Numbered from the stretch's first letter, positions 1-9,382 are shown. The stretch: 64,000 nucleotides of DNA from JAEUIV01 sp033763795 (GCA_033763795.1 JANRJV010000061.1:38819-102818), one strand, 5' to 3'. Made by a program: numbers and translations. Notes: generated from the letters alone by a model not told the origin.

Positions 1-1101
1 GGCGGCGTTCGCGCTGGCGCCGGACCTGCTCCAGACGCTGGCAAAGCCGAAGTCGGCGTAGAAGTAGTGACCCTGGATCGCGGGGATCGCGCAGCCGCGG
101 TAGACGTAGCCGCCGGTGACCGAGATGCCCGCGCTGCGCGGGTAGACGTGGAACGGGAAGGTCACGTTGGTGGGGAGCGGGCTGCACGTGCCGGTCGAAT
201 TGAAGACGACGTTGCCCTCGTAGCAGCGCCAGCCGTAGTTCTGTCCACCCGCGGAGTTGGCGGGCTGGAAGTTGAGCTCTTCCCACGCGCTCTGGCCGAC
301 GTCCGCGATGTACAGGGCGCCGGTGGCGCGGTCGAAGCTGGAGCGCCAGGCGTTGCGGAGGCCGTAGGCCCAGATCTCGTCGAGCCCGGTGATGCCCACG
401 AAGGGGTTGGTGGGCGGATTGGTGTAGGGGGCGTTGGCCGAACCGATCACGCCGTCGTCGTCATCGTTGCCGGGAGTGTTGTCGGCGCCGTCGACGTCGA
501 TGCGGAGCATCTTGCCGAGGAGGGTGTTGAGGTTCTGGCCGGCCTGGTTCGGATCTCCGCCGCTGCCGCCGTCGCCCGTGGAGATGTACAGAAAGCCCTG
601 GGTGTCGTTCGGGGCGAAGGCCATCCAGCCGCCGTTGTGGTTGGAGAACGGATCGGCCATGTTGAGCACGATGGTCGCGGAGCCGGGGTTTCCGACGCCC
701 GGGATTGACCGCTGGTAGCGGGCGACGACCTGCGTGCCCGAGGTCGAGGTGTAGTACACGAAGAAGTAACCGTTCTGCTCGTAGCCGGGGTGGAACGCGA
801 GGCCGAGCAGGCCGCGCTCATCGTTGACCGTCGAGACGTCGAGAACGACGGGGTTGAGATCGATGAACGTCGTGATCGCGTTGGTGCGCAGGTCGAGGCG
901 GCGGATCAGCCCCTGCTTCTGCAGGAAATAGATGTAGTACGGCTCGCCCGGGGCGTGCGTGACATACAGGGGCAGCGGGAGCCCCGAGGCGATGCGGACG
1001 GTGTCGAGCGTCTGCGCAGAGGCGGTGTCGGCCGAGACCGCCGTGAGCATGGCGGCGGAAGCGGCGACGGTGAGAAGGCGGGTGGCGGCGCGGCGATTCA
1101 T
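1..1101 (-). CDS. PQQ-dependent sugar dehydrogenase-like secreted protein (3' end outside window)
   Basis: Secreted beta-propeller protein of the glucose/sorbosone dehydrogenase (YliI/HHIP-like) family, which oxidises sugars using PQQ in the periplasm or outside the cell. I translated it by hand: the frame stays open for 367 codons to the left edge, so the C-terminus is missing. The start is an ATG giving an Arg-rich n-region, a hydrophobic stretch and an Ala-rich cleavage region ending near SAQ (about residue 30). Family marks are DERGLLGLAFHP, the HNGG stretch with the expected active-site His, YISTGDGG, LLGKMLRIDVDG, and EIWAYGLRNAWR near the middle. It lies downstream of a terminator, so it is probably transcribed on its own. 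Related planctomycete proteins often end in a dockerin; that part cannot be seen here. Confidence 0.88.
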   Translation of the reverse strand, partial: MNRRAATRLLTVAASAAMLTAVSADTASAQTLDTVRIASGLPLPLYVTHAPGEPYYIYFLQKQGLIRRLDLRTNAITTFIDLNPVVLDVSTVNDERGLLGLAFHPGYEQNGYFFVYYTSTSGTQVVARYQRSIPGVGNPGSATIVLNMADPFSNHNGGWMAFAPNDTQGFLYISTGDGGSGGDPNQAGQNLNTLLGKMLRIDVDGADNTPGNDDDDGVIGSANAPYTNPPTNPFVGITGLDEIWAYGLRNAWRSSFDRATGALYIADVGQSAWEELNFQPANSAGGQNYGWRCYEGNVVFNSTGTCSPLPTNVTFPFHVYPRSAGISVTGGYVYRGCAIPAIQGHYFYADFGFASVWSRSGASANAA

Positions 1102-1194
1102 CAACGAGACCCTCCGAAGAGATGATTTTCGTGCGTGGACCGGGACTCTCTCTGCCAATGTCGGGTCGCCGCGGGTTCTTGGGCGGTCGACCTG

Positions 1195-1230
1195 TAAAAC
1201 GTCGCCGGAGGCGAAAAGCCCCCGGCGACG
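1195..1230 (-). terminator. Intrinsic terminator after the dockerin protein
   Basis: Read on the minus strand there is a perfect 9-bp stem (CGTCGCCGG pairing with CCGGCGACG), extended inward by a GGC/GCC pairing around a TTTTC loop, and followed at once by TTTT. It sits 65 bases past the stop codon of the upstream minus-strand gene and about 95 bases before the next start. It is the only textbook intrinsic terminator I found in the window. Confidence 0.85.
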
Positions 1231-1295
1231 CGGTTGAACAAAGTGATCGGGCCGAGCACATCCACCGCGCGCGGCGGACTTCAGCCCGCGATCAA

Positions 1296-2882
1296 TCAGC
1301 AGGGCACCTGCCACGCGCCGAGCGTGGCGGTGACGTCGCCGAAGTCGACATCGCCGTCGTTGTCAGCGTCGCCGCGGCCCGCGCTGCCGGGCACGTAGGT
1401 GGCGCCGAAGCGACCGAGGATCTCGGAGATGTCGGCGAAGTCGCGGTCGAAGTCGCCGTCCGCGTCGCCCATGCAATGCGGGGGCGGGGGCGGGGCGGAG
1501 GGTGTGTCGGTGAGGCCGCTGACCGTGCCGGGCGTGCCGGTGCGGAAGAGGCCCAGGGTGGCGAGGCCGTCGACCGGGGGCCGATCAGCGGTGAACCAGA
1601 AGTTGAACATCATGCTCCAGCGGATGGGGTTGCTGGGAGCGGCGTCGCCGACCGGAGCGGTCGCCCAGGTGACGTCGGTGCTGTTGCGCACGCCGGTCCA
1701 GGGGCTGTTGTCGATGGCCTTGCCGTTGGTGCGGACGCCGCCGGACACCGTGCTCCAGGCGAAGGGCTCGTCGTAGTGACGGACGCCGGAGAACCCGATG
1801 TTCGTGACGGTGACGCCCTCGGGAACGGGGATCTTGAACTCGCCGATCTGGCGGTCCATGTCGATGTTGTAGACGGCGTACTCGTACTGATACTGGCCGT
1901 TGCCGAGGTTGAAGACCTTGCTGACGATGACGGCGCGGCCGTCGGGCGACGCGGGGCCGGGGGCGGGCTCGCCGGGACGCGGAGCGTTCGCGGCGCTCCA
2001 CTGCTCGACGATCGGGAACTGCTGCGCCACCAGGGTCTGGCGGGCGCCGGTCCAGGCGTCGAGGGCCATGCCGGAGTTCTCGTCGGAGGTCGAGCCGGTG
2101 GAGGTGAACGTCCAGCCGGTGTTCGCGGGGTTGGCGGTGTTCGTGGGGGCGTAGCTGGAGATGGGCTTCCAGCCGTGGCTGTTGATGGCGTCAACGTCGT
2201 CGATCGCGTTGTAGTAGGCCTCGTAGTACAGGTTGTACGTGACGCCCGGAGGAGCTATCAGGTCCTGCTCGCGGACCTGGAGGCGCTTGTTCACATTGCT
2301 GGTGGCGGCGTTGTAGAAGCGCGAGCCTGTGGGGCTCCAGCCGCTCGTCCAGGGGTTGATCTCGAAGCGGGGGCCGAGCTCGCCCTGGTTGGCGTTGAGG
2401 CCGGCGCCGTAGGTGTCGGTGCAGCCCACGCCGAGGAAGGTGCCGTTGGTGGAACGGCAGTTGCCGCCGAGGTAGGGGTGCGGGCCGCACTGGGTGTTCG
2501 AGAGGGCGAAGAAGGCGTGTTTCGGCCAGTTCATGCCGATCTGCTCGAGACGGTCGACCGGGACGCCGCCGACCTGCCAGGTCGACTTGCGATACATGTT
2601 CAGAGCGATGAAGGGGTGCTCAGGATTGGGCTGGTCGAACCAGCGGGAGTTGACGGTGCCGATGTTCCAGCTGGTGGTCGCCGCGGCGAGACCGAGCTGA
2701 CCGTTGGGGTAGCTGCCGGTGCGGCCGAACACCGCGAGGCCGTAGAGCTGGCAGATGGTGATATCCGGACCCCACGGACCCGGGCCCGGCGGGAACGGGC
2801 CACCCGCGATCGCGGAACCGGCGACGGACGTCAGGGCGAGCACACCCACGCCAATGGTCTTCTTCATCTCGAAGCACTGCAT
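1296..2882 (-). CDS. Secreted protein of unknown function with C-terminal GC-type dockerin
   Basis: A 528-residue exported protein. The start ATG has a good Shine-Dalgarno (AGAGGAG, 7 bases upstream); a second Met at residue 6 would give a tidier signal peptide (MKKTIGVGVLALTSVAGSA). The bulk (about 30-450) is rich in aromatic residues and Asn and Gly and matches no family I know. A proline linker leads to two EF-hand-like repeats, GDADGDFDRDFADISEIL and GDADNDGDVDFGDVTATL, bracketed by Cys residues that could pair. This tail is the dockerin-like module typical of Phycisphaerae exoproteins and probably serves surface attachment or sorting. The core may be a structural or polymer-binding domain; function unknown. 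A terminator follows. Confidence 0.85.
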   Translation of the reverse strand: MQCFEMKKTIGVGVLALTSVAGSAIAGGPFPPGPGPWGPDITICQLYGLAVFGRTGSYPNGQLGLAAATTSWNIGTVNSRWFDQPNPEHPFIALNMYRKSTWQVGGVPVDRLEQIGMNWPKHAFFALSNTQCGPHPYLGGNCRSTNGTFLGVGCTDTYGAGLNANQGELGPRFEINPWTSGWSPTGSRFYNAATSNVNKRLQVREQDLIAPPGVTYNLYYEAYYNAIDDVDAINSHGWKPISSYAPTNTANPANTGWTFTSTGSTSDENSGMALDAWTGARQTLVAQQFPIVEQWSAANAPRPGEPAPGPASPDGRAVIVSKVFNLGNGQYQYEYAVYNIDMDRQIGEFKIPVPEGVTVTNIGFSGVRHYDEPFAWSTVSGGVRTNGKAIDNSPWTGVRNSTDVTWATAPVGDAAPSNPIRWSMMFNFWFTADRPPVDGLATLGLFRTGTPGTVSGLTDTPSAPPPPPHCMGDADGDFDRDFADISEILGRFGATYVPGSAGRGDADNDGDVDFGDVTATLGAWQVPC

Positions 2883-3334
2883 TCAGAGGCTCCTCTTTTG
2901 CCAGAGCAACTGCCCGGCACCGCCGGGCTCCGATCAACCGATCCGCGATCCGAACACTCGCCGCTTCCGCGGCACATTCTGCAGCTTGCCGCCCCGTTGT
3001 ATGCGGTTCTGGGCCGTTCGAAACGGAATACTCGGACGGCCCGCAAAGCATGAAGTTTCATCTCGAATTGAAAGATATCTCGGTCTCTCTCCCGTTCACT
3101 CTCCCGCGACCGACGCCCGAAAACCCCATCAGACACGGAGAACATCGGCGAAAAGCGCGCGGACTGCCCACATGGCAGCTTTCAGAGTACCCCACGCTCT
3201 ACGCACCCTCAAATGCCTTTCCGCACGATTTGGTTCCCATTTTCGACCGGCGTACCGTACGGATGTCGAAACTGCTATGCGCCATGCGCATAGCAATGTG
3301 AAGTTTTCCATGCCTACCATCCGCTCGGGCCGTC
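2883..3334. other. Divergent intergenic region with several small inverted repeats
   Basis: About 450 bases with no convincing gene, visibly less GC-rich than the genes around it. It separates the minus-strand dockerin gene from the plus-strand polyferredoxin gene, so it should hold both promoters. It contains three inverted repeats: CCGTT-CGA-AACGG (3014-3026), ATGAA-GT-TTCAT (3050-3061) and a longer one at 3273-3295. The short ORFs here lack family resemblance and ribosome binding sites. Confidence 0.6.
3273..3295. repeat. Perfect 10-bp inverted repeat, possible operator
   Basis: TGCTATGCGC, then CAT, then GCGCATAGCA: a perfect 10-bp dyad with a 3-base centre, 40 bases ahead of the polyferredoxin start. 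No T-run follows, and it lies ahead of a gene rather than behind one, so an operator or 5'-UTR hairpin is likelier than a terminator. Confidence 0.6.
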
Positions 3335-5530
3335 ATGGGTAGCATCCGTAACCGACGCCGCGGCCCATCCGAGGACCGCGTGCACTGCTCCCCGTCTTCC
3401 CAGCTTGCCCAGAAATCACCGCCGCGCACCGTCGGGCTGACCGTTCTGGGATCCGGCGAGACGTCCAAGCGGCCACGCGTCTCGAAGAACGGACCTCGGC
3501 GGGCGGTCGTCCTCCTCACGGTCCACGCGCTCTTTGCCCTTCATCTGGCTCACTGGTTCGCGGCTGGTGAGACGGTGTCTCCGGTCGAGCCGTCGGAATC
3601 GATGAAGACGCTCGAGCTCGGGCAGCTCAACGCGGGGGCGATCTTCTTCGCGGTCGCGATCCTGGCGACGCTGGTCTTCGGCCGGTTCTTCTGCGGCTGG
3701 GGTTGCCACATCGTCGCGCTGCAGGACCTTTGCGGATGGATCATGAAGAAGCTGGGCGTCCGGCCCAAGCCCTTCCGGTCGCGCATCCTGGTGTTCATCC
3801 CGCTGGTGCTGGCGCTGTACATGTTCGTGTGGCCCACGCTGAAGCGAACGGTGATCGCGCCAGCCCTGCGCGGTGTGTGGCCGACGATCGACGTGGACTT
3901 GCGGATCGCACCCTTTCCCGAGCAGGGGTTCTCGAATCATCTGATGACGGAGGGATTCTGGGACAGCTTCGCGGGGCCGATCATGGCTGTGCCGTTCCTG
4001 TTGGTGTGCGGCTTCGCAACGGTGTACTTCCTGGGCGCGAAGGGGTTCTGCACGTACGGATGCCCCTACGGCGGGATCTTCGGGCCCGTCGACCTCATCT
4101 CGCCCGGCAAGATCGTCGTCGACCAGAACGCCTGCCACCAGTGCGGGCATTGCACTGCGGTGTGCACCTCCAACGTGCGGGTGCACGAGGAGATCCGGTC
4201 GTTCGGGATGGTCGTTGACCCGGGGTGCATGAAGTGCCTCGACTGCGTCAGCGTCTGCCCGAACGGAGCGCTGTCGTTCTCGTTCGCGAGGCCCAGTGTG
4301 CTGAAGGGAACGCCGCGCGGCCGTGCGCCCAAGCGCGTCTACGACACGACGCTGACGGAGGACGGGCTGCTCGCCTTGACGTTCGCGGCGGTGTTCTTCG
4401 CGTTCCGCAGCGCGTACGACGCGATCCCGATGCTGATGGCGGTGGGGATCGCCGGCTGCGTGACGTTCCTCGCGTGGAAGCTGATCCGGGTGTGCCGAGA
4501 TCGCGACGTGCGTTTCTCGGCGTGGCAGTTCAAGCGCAGCGGACGGCTGACGCGCGGCGGCGGCGGGTTCGTGCTCGTGATGCTCGCCGTCGCGGCGGCC
4601 ACGGCTCATACGGGGTTCGTGAATTACCACGCGTGGCGCGCCGACCTGGCGTACCGGCGGCTTGCGCTCTCGAAGGCGGAGTTTCTGGGCCCGCATCCTC
4701 GGGTGCTGGACGAGCGCCAGCGCGAAGCGGCGCAGCGGGCGCTCGCGAGGTATGACCTGGTCCGCGGCGCGGCCGAGGGCGGCGTCGCGCTGCTCACGAC
4801 GCTCCCCAATACGCTCCGAGCCGGGCTCCTGGCCCTCGCGCTCGGGGAGACCGAGCGTGCGACTGGGGAGTTGCGGACAGCGCTCGCGCGCTTCGGCCCG
4901 GACGATGAGCTGGCGGCGGACCTGTCGCGTCTGCTGATCGCGCAAGGTCGGTCAGCGGAGGCCGAGGCGGTGCTGGAAGAGGCGCTGCGGGGCCGGCCCG
5001 AGTTCTGGTCTTCGCGCGAGCAACTGGCGATGCTGCGTGTGTCGTCGGGGCGAGCGCAGCTCGCGCTGGAAGAAGCCCAGCGGGCGCTGGAGGCGCTGCC
5101 CGCCGAGCGCTTCACGAGGACCGCGCACGCGCGCACGCTACTGACGCTGGCCCGGATCTACTCCGCGATGCAGCGGCCCGGCGACGCACTGGCGGCCCTT
5201 CGGAGGGCGGTCGAAACGCGCCCTGAAGATCCTGTGCTGCGGGAAAATCTCGCCGCGGCTGTGTTCGGCATCACGGGCGACCTCGCGGGCGCGATCGAGG
5301 AGCAGCGCCGCGCGGCCGACCTTGATCCGACCGCGACCGAGCGCCGCGTGCAGCTGGGTCTGCTGCTGCTGCAGGCGGGCAAGCCCGCCGAAGCGCTCGA
5401 AGAGTTCGAGCGTGCCCTCGCCCGCGACCCCTTGGACTCCTCGCGCCGGGCGCAACTGTCTGACACGCTGGAACGGGCCGGCCTGACGGCCGAGGCGACG
5501 CGGCTTCGAACGCCGGTGCCGGAGCGCTAG
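3335..5530 (+). CDS. NapH/CcoG-type membrane polyferredoxin fused to TPR repeats
   Basis: A 731-residue membrane iron-sulfur protein. Hydrophobic segments lie near residues 57-75, 100-117, 150-167 and 213-233, with the NapH/NosR-type motifs FCGWGCH (119-125) and FCTYGCPYG (238-246). Two 4Fe-4S motifs follow: C267/C270/C273/C277 and C298/C301/C304/C308 (the second with the usual CP). More hydrophobic segments come near 345-380 and 415-435. From about 480 to the end the chain is Ala/Leu-rich TPR helices. NapH-type proteins pass electrons from quinol to periplasmic partners; the TPR half suggests docking of a partner protein. The start is the first ATG after the intergenic dyad. The partner oxidoreductase is not nearby. 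The family is clear; the specific role is unknown. Confidence 0.85.
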   Translation: MGSIRNRRRGPSEDRVHCSPSSQLAQKSPPRTVGLTVLGSGETSKRPRVSKNGPRRAVVLLTVHALFALHLAHWFAAGETVSPVEPSESMKTLELGQLNAGAIFFAVAILATLVFGRFFCGWGCHIVALQDLCGWIMKKLGVRPKPFRSRILVFIPLVLALYMFVWPTLKRTVIAPALRGVWPTIDVDLRIAPFPEQGFSNHLMTEGFWDSFAGPIMAVPFLLVCGFATVYFLGAKGFCTYGCPYGGIFGPVDLISPGKIVVDQNACHQCGHCTAVCTSNVRVHEEIRSFGMVVDPGCMKCLDCVSVCPNGALSFSFARPSVLKGTPRGRAPKRVYDTTLTEDGLLALTFAAVFFAFRSAYDAIPMLMAVGIAGCVTFLAWKLIRVCRDRDVRFSAWQFKRSGRLTRGGGGFVLVMLAVAAATAHTGFVNYHAWRADLAYRRLALSKAEFLGPHPRVLDERQREAAQRALARYDLVRGAAEGGVALLTTLPNTLRAGLLALALGETERATGELRTALARFGPDDELAADLSRLLIAQGRSAEAEAVLEEALRGRPEFWSSREQLAMLRVSSGRAQLALEEAQRALEALPAERFTRTAHARTLLTLARIYSAMQRPGDALAALRRAVETRPEDPVLRENLAAAVFGITGDLAGAIEEQRRAADLDPTATERRVQLGLLLLQAGKPAEALEEFERALARDPLDSSRRAQLSDTLERAGLTAEATRLRTPVPER

Positions 5531-5581
5531 TCCCGCGCTGCGCTCATCCCGAGAACTGCCGGGCGAGGGGCCGCGCTCCGG

Positions 5582-6571
5582 TCAAGGCTGCGCGGCAGGG
5601 CGGGCCCAGGCGGGGATGTCGGATTCCGGATAGCCGCCCGCGGCCAGCGTGTCGTAGATCTCCTGGAAGCGCTCGGCCGAGAACTCCTCGAGCACCGCAC
5701 CGCTCCAGATCTTGCGCACCACGCCGTCCTGCACGATGAAGACCGTCGGCGTTTCCCAGGCGAAGGGCTCGATCCCGATCTGCTTCTCCATGTCGGGGAT
5801 CGAGAACTCGCGGATCTGGAGGACCGGATCGCCCGTCTCCGCGAGCTCTTCGCGCTTGAAGTTGATCAGAGGCTTCATCGCTTCGCAGATGTGGCACGTG
5901 GGGTCGAACGCACAGACCATCCATGCGGGCCCGCCCGCCGGCTGCTCGCGGATGTCGCGGAGCGGCTCGGCTTCGAAGAGCCTCTGCACGGCGGTCTTGC
6001 CCTCGTGCTTCTGCGCCGTCTCGGCGCGACGGGGAGGCGTGGTTGCGTCCGCGGCGACCCATCCGCTCCAGCCGAACAACCCGGAAGCGACCAGAACCGC
6101 GGCGGCGACCGGCTTCGGACCCTTGAGAGCGACGGCCATCGCCACCGAAGCGAGGGCGATCACGACATCCAGCGCGAACATGAAGTATTTGGGGAACTCG
6201 ACGAGCCCGCCCGCGCACCCGCACGCCTCGCCGTGCCAGCTCTTGAAAGCCGAGAATCCGGCGAGCGCCGCGAAGAAGACGGCGTTCAGAAGCCACGCCC
6301 ACCAGCGGCGGTGCAGCGCCAAAGCCGCGATCAATACGAGGACTTCGAACCCCGCGATCCCCTTGTCCAGGACGCCGTCGCGAAGGACCCAGTCAGTCCC
6401 CTCGACGCGGATTTCCTTGAGATTCGGGTAGAAGCCCTTGCCGATCGCCGTGAACGCCAGAAGCCCGGCGATCGCGACCGCGAAGACGGTCGAGGCCGCC
6501 CGCGCGGCTTTGCTGGGGGCGGAATGCTGCGGCTGTCGGGGCGGCTCGGCGCTGGTTGAGGGGGGGTTCAT
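5582..6571 (-). CDS. MauE/DoxX-like membrane protein with C-terminal thioredoxin-like domain
   Basis: A 329-residue protein with about four membrane segments (roughly 26-46, 70-88, 92-107, 128-150) and a Cys pair in the sequence EACGCAGG (C117, C119), as in MauE-type electron-transfer membrane proteins. A further hydrophobic stretch (155-173) leads to a periplasmic thioredoxin-like domain with a CHIC active site (C226, C229) and the cis-Pro region ETPTVFIV. The design suggests passage of reducing power across the membrane to the thioredoxin domain, in one chain, much as DsbD or VKOR-thioredoxin fusions do; this is inference. It is convergent with the polyferredoxin gene and may act in the same redox process. 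Confidence 0.8.
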   Translation of the reverse strand: MNPPSTSAEPPRQPQHSAPSKAARAASTVFAVAIAGLLAFTAIGKGFYPNLKEIRVEGTDWVLRDGVLDKGIAGFEVLVLIAALALHRRWWAWLLNAVFFAALAGFSAFKSWHGEACGCAGGLVEFPKYFMFALDVVIALASVAMAVALKGPKPVAAAVLVASGLFGWSGWVAADATTPPRRAETAQKHEGKTAVQRLFEAEPLRDIREQPAGGPAWMVCAFDPTCHICEAMKPLINFKREELAETGDPVLQIREFSIPDMEKQIGIEPFAWETPTVFIVQDGVVRKIWSGAVLEEFSAERFQEIYDTLAAGGYPESDIPAWARPAAQP

Positions 6572-6733
6572 GCGATGCTTCTCGAAAAGGCGGCTCGGAG
6601 CGGGAACACCGATCCTAGATCGACCGGCGGAGCGAGAATCTGCGAACGACCGCGATTACCGGCGACGGGGCAGCGGGTTTTGAGGGAAACTCGCCCGGCA
6701 TCCCGATTGTTCAGGGTTGAGCCACTCTCTCTC

Positions 6734-8356
6734 ATGAACTCCCCCACTGTTGCCATTCTGGGAGCTGCAGGATCGACCGGCTTCGGACCGGCGGACTGGA
6801 TCGTGCTGATCGCGTACTTTGCGCTCCTCGTCGGGACGGGGGTGTGGCTGTCGCGGCGGGTCTCTGACGCCCGCGACTATTTCCTGGCGGGACGGGCCAT
6901 GCCCGCCTGGGCCGTGTCGATCTCCGTGCTGGCGACCTCGCTCTCGGCCGCGACGTTCATCGGGGCCCCCCAGCAGTCCTATGAGGGCGACCTGACGTAT
7001 CTCTCGGCGATCCTGGGCACGATCGTGGCTTCGCTGGTGGTGTCGGTCTTCTTCATCCCCGCGTTCTACCGCCACAACGTGTCGACGGTGTATGAGCTCC
7101 TCGAGACGCGTTTCGGGACGAGCGCCCGCCGCGCCTCGAGCGGCATGTTCATGATCGGGCGCATCTTCGCGAGCGGCGCGCGGGTGTACATCGCGGCCCA
7201 CGCCCTCTCGTTCATCCTCTTCGGGGACATCGCGCCGGGGCACCTGCTGATCGCGGTCGTGGCGCTGACCGCCGCGGGGATCCTCTACACGATCGCGGGC
7301 GGGATCGAGACGGTCATCTGGACCGACGTGATCCAGACGTGCGTGTTCGTCGCGGCGATCGTCGGGGCCGTGATCGTGCTGATGAATCGGATCCCGGCGG
7401 ACACGGGCGAGATCTTCCGCGCGCTCACCACGGCGGGCGACGGCGGCAAGTCGAAGCTGACGGTGGTGAGCCTGTCCACGGACCCGGCCGTTCCCTTCAC
7501 GCTCTGGACGGCGCTGACGGGTTTCACGCTCTTCAACATCGCGGCCCTGGGCACGGATCAGGACCTGGTCCAGCGGATGCTGACCTGCCGATCGGCGGGC
7601 CGAGCCAGTTGGTCGGTCATTTCCTCTCAGCTCATCGGCGTGCCCGTCGTTCTGGTGTTCATGGTGCTGGGGCTGCTGCTCTACGTGCTGTACCAGCGGC
7701 CTGACCTGATGGGCGCCGCGGCGACGGGCACCGAAGCCCCGCTGGGCAAGCAGGTGTTTCTCCAGTTCATCATCACGCAGATGCCCCAGGGCATGTCGGG
7801 GCTGATGATCGCCGGCCTCTTCGCGATTGCGCTGGCGAGCTTCGATTCCGCGCTGAACGCGATGAGCTCCACCTTCGTAAGCGATTTCTACCGTCCGCGC
7901 CGGCCCGGCCTGCCCGAGGCCCACTATCTCCGCGTGGCGCGGCTGGGCGTTGTGGGATGGGGGCTCGTGCTGGGCGGCTTCGCCGCGCTGTGCGTGTGGT
8001 GGCAGCACGCCACGAGCGAGCGGACCACGCTGCTGGAGTTCGCGCTGGGGGTCATGGTGTACGCGTACACGGGGCTGCTGGCGGTCTTCCTGTGCGCCCT
8101 GCTGACCAGGCGGGGCTCGACGCGCAGCGTGCTGACGGCCCTTGCGACGGGCTTCCTCGTCACGCTCGCGCTTGAGCCGGCGGTCCTCACATGGTGGACG
8201 TCGCTGGCGGAGGCAACGCGGGCCACGCCGGGCGTTGACGACGGCTTCCGGCTGGGCGAACTGCGGCTGGCGTTCCCGTGGCGGATGGTCGTAGCCACGG
8301 GCCTGGCCCTCGTCGTCTGCCTCGCATCACCGGGAAAGGCGAACACCGCCGCCTGA
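6734..8356 (+). CDS. Sodium:solute symporter family transporter
   Basis: A 540-residue inner-membrane carrier of the SSS family (Na+-coupled uptake of sugars, amino acids, nucleosides and similar). I chose the ATG at 6734 because the family's first helix begins soon after (GFGPADWIVLIAYFALLVG); the open frame runs 53 codons further upstream, but that extension is Arg-rich and unlike the family. About 13 membrane helices are visible, with the conserved early region DYFLAGRAMPAWAVSISVLA followed by SLSAATFIGAPQQ, and a GTDQDLVQRML segment as in sugar-type members. No strong ribosome binding site is seen. The substrate cannot be read from sequence. The next gene, another transporter, starts 24 bases downstream. 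Confidence 0.9.
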   Translation: MNSPTVAILGAAGSTGFGPADWIVLIAYFALLVGTGVWLSRRVSDARDYFLAGRAMPAWAVSISVLATSLSAATFIGAPQQSYEGDLTYLSAILGTIVASLVVSVFFIPAFYRHNVSTVYELLETRFGTSARRASSGMFMIGRIFASGARVYIAAHALSFILFGDIAPGHLLIAVVALTAAGILYTIAGGIETVIWTDVIQTCVFVAAIVGAVIVLMNRIPADTGEIFRALTTAGDGGKSKLTVVSLSTDPAVPFTLWTALTGFTLFNIAALGTDQDLVQRMLTCRSAGRASWSVISSQLIGVPVVLVFMVLGLLLYVLYQRPDLMGAAATGTEAPLGKQVFLQFIITQMPQGMSGLMIAGLFAIALASFDSALNAMSSTFVSDFYRPRRPGLPEAHYLRVARLGVVGWGLVLGGFAALCVWWQHATSERTTLLEFALGVMVYAYTGLLAVFLCALLTRRGSTRSVLTALATGFLVTLALEPAVLTWWTSLAEATRATPGVDDGFRLGELRLAFPWRMVVATGLALVVCLASPGKANTAA

Positions 8357-8380
8357 GCGGACGTAGGCTCAGATCCCCGC

Positions 8381-9382
8381 GTGAACACTCCATCTTCCAG
8401 TCCCGCCCCCGCGCCGACGAGCGCCGCTCTGGGCATCACGCTCATCCTGACCACTCTGGTGGGATGGTCGAGCGTGCCGCTGTTCATCAAGCACTTCGCC
8501 TCGACCATCGACCTCTGGACGAGCAATGGCTGGCGGTACGGCTTCTCGGCGATCATCTGGGCCCCGACCGCGATCCTCGCGACACTGTCGGGGAGGGCCG
8601 ACGGGCGGCTGTGGAAGGCGGCGCTGACGCCCAGCTTCTTCAACGCCGCGGGGCAGACGTGCTTCGCCTGGTCGTTCTATGAGATCGACCCGGGCCTGGC
8701 GACGTTCGGGCTGCGGATGCAGATCGTGTTCGTCGCGCTGGGGGCGTATGTCCTGTTCAGCGCCGAGCGGGCGGTGATCCGCAGGCCCGGGTATCTCGCC
8801 GGCGCGCTGCTCGTGCTGGCGGGGACGCTGGGCACGCTGCTGCTTTCTCCGGGGGGCTCGTCGACGTTCGAGACCGACCACGGCCAGACGTTCGGCTTCA
8901 TCCTCGCTGTCCTGGGCGGGTTCTTCTTCGCCTGCTACGCCCTCTCCGTTCGGTACTTCATGCAGGGCGTGAGCTCGATCACCGCGTTCTCCGTCATCAG
9001 CCAGTACACGGCGCTCATCATGGTGGGGCTGATGATGCTGCTCGGGACGAAAGGCGGCGCCACTGCCTTCGATCTGCCCGCGGCGCAGCTCGGGCTGCTC
9101 CTTCTCTCGGCGATCATCGGCATCGCTCTGGGCCACGTCATGTACTACGCGGCGATCGCACGGCTGGGAGTCGCGGTGTCCTCCGGCGTGGTGCAGTTGC
9201 AGCCGGTCCTGGTCACCGCCGCGTCGTGGCCGCTCTTCGGCGAGCGGATGACGCCCACGCAACTGGCGTGCGGCGTGGTGGCGATCTTCGGCGCGGGCCT
9301 CATGCTCGCGGTGCAGCACTCGCTCTCCAAGACGCGGCGCGAAGCCCGCGAGATGGAAGAGGCGCAGGCGGAGCAGGCCTAG
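8381..9382 (+). CDS. EamA/DMT-superfamily membrane transporter
   Basis: A 333-residue protein with about ten hydrophobic helices in two similar halves, as in EamA (drug/metabolite transporter) proteins. Helices begin at LGITLILTTLVGWSSVPLF (residues 17-35), and the second half includes the typical GIALGHVMYYAAIARLG and the QPVLVTAASWPLFGERMT segment near the last helices. The start is GTG, 24 bases after the symporter stop, so the two are probably co-transcribed. The charged tail (KTRREAREMEEAQAEQA) is cytoplasmic by the positive-inside rule. DMT carriers export or import amino acids, nucleotide sugars or drugs; the cargo here is unknown. Confidence 0.88.
   Translation: MNTPSSSPAPAPTSAALGITLILTTLVGWSSVPLFIKHFASTIDLWTSNGWRYGFSAIIWAPTAILATLSGRADGRLWKAALTPSFFNAAGQTCFAWSFYEIDPGLATFGLRMQIVFVALGAYVLFSAERAVIRRPGYLAGALLVLAGTLGTLLLSPGGSSTFETDHGQTFGFILAVLGGFFFACYALSVRYFMQGVSSITAFSVISQYTALIMVGLMMLLGTKGGATAFDLPAAQLGLLLLSAIIGIALGHVMYYAAIARLGVAVSSGVVQLQPVLVTAASWPLFGERMTPTQLACGVVAIFGAGLMLAVQHSLSKTRREAREMEEAQAEQA

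Noticed and set aside
1122..3053. 643-codon open frame on the plus strand opposite the dockerin protein
   Set aside because: It is Ala/Gly/Arg/Val-heavy with no domain pattern and lies fully antisense to a gene with a signal peptide, dockerin and ribosome binding site. This is a high-GC shadow.
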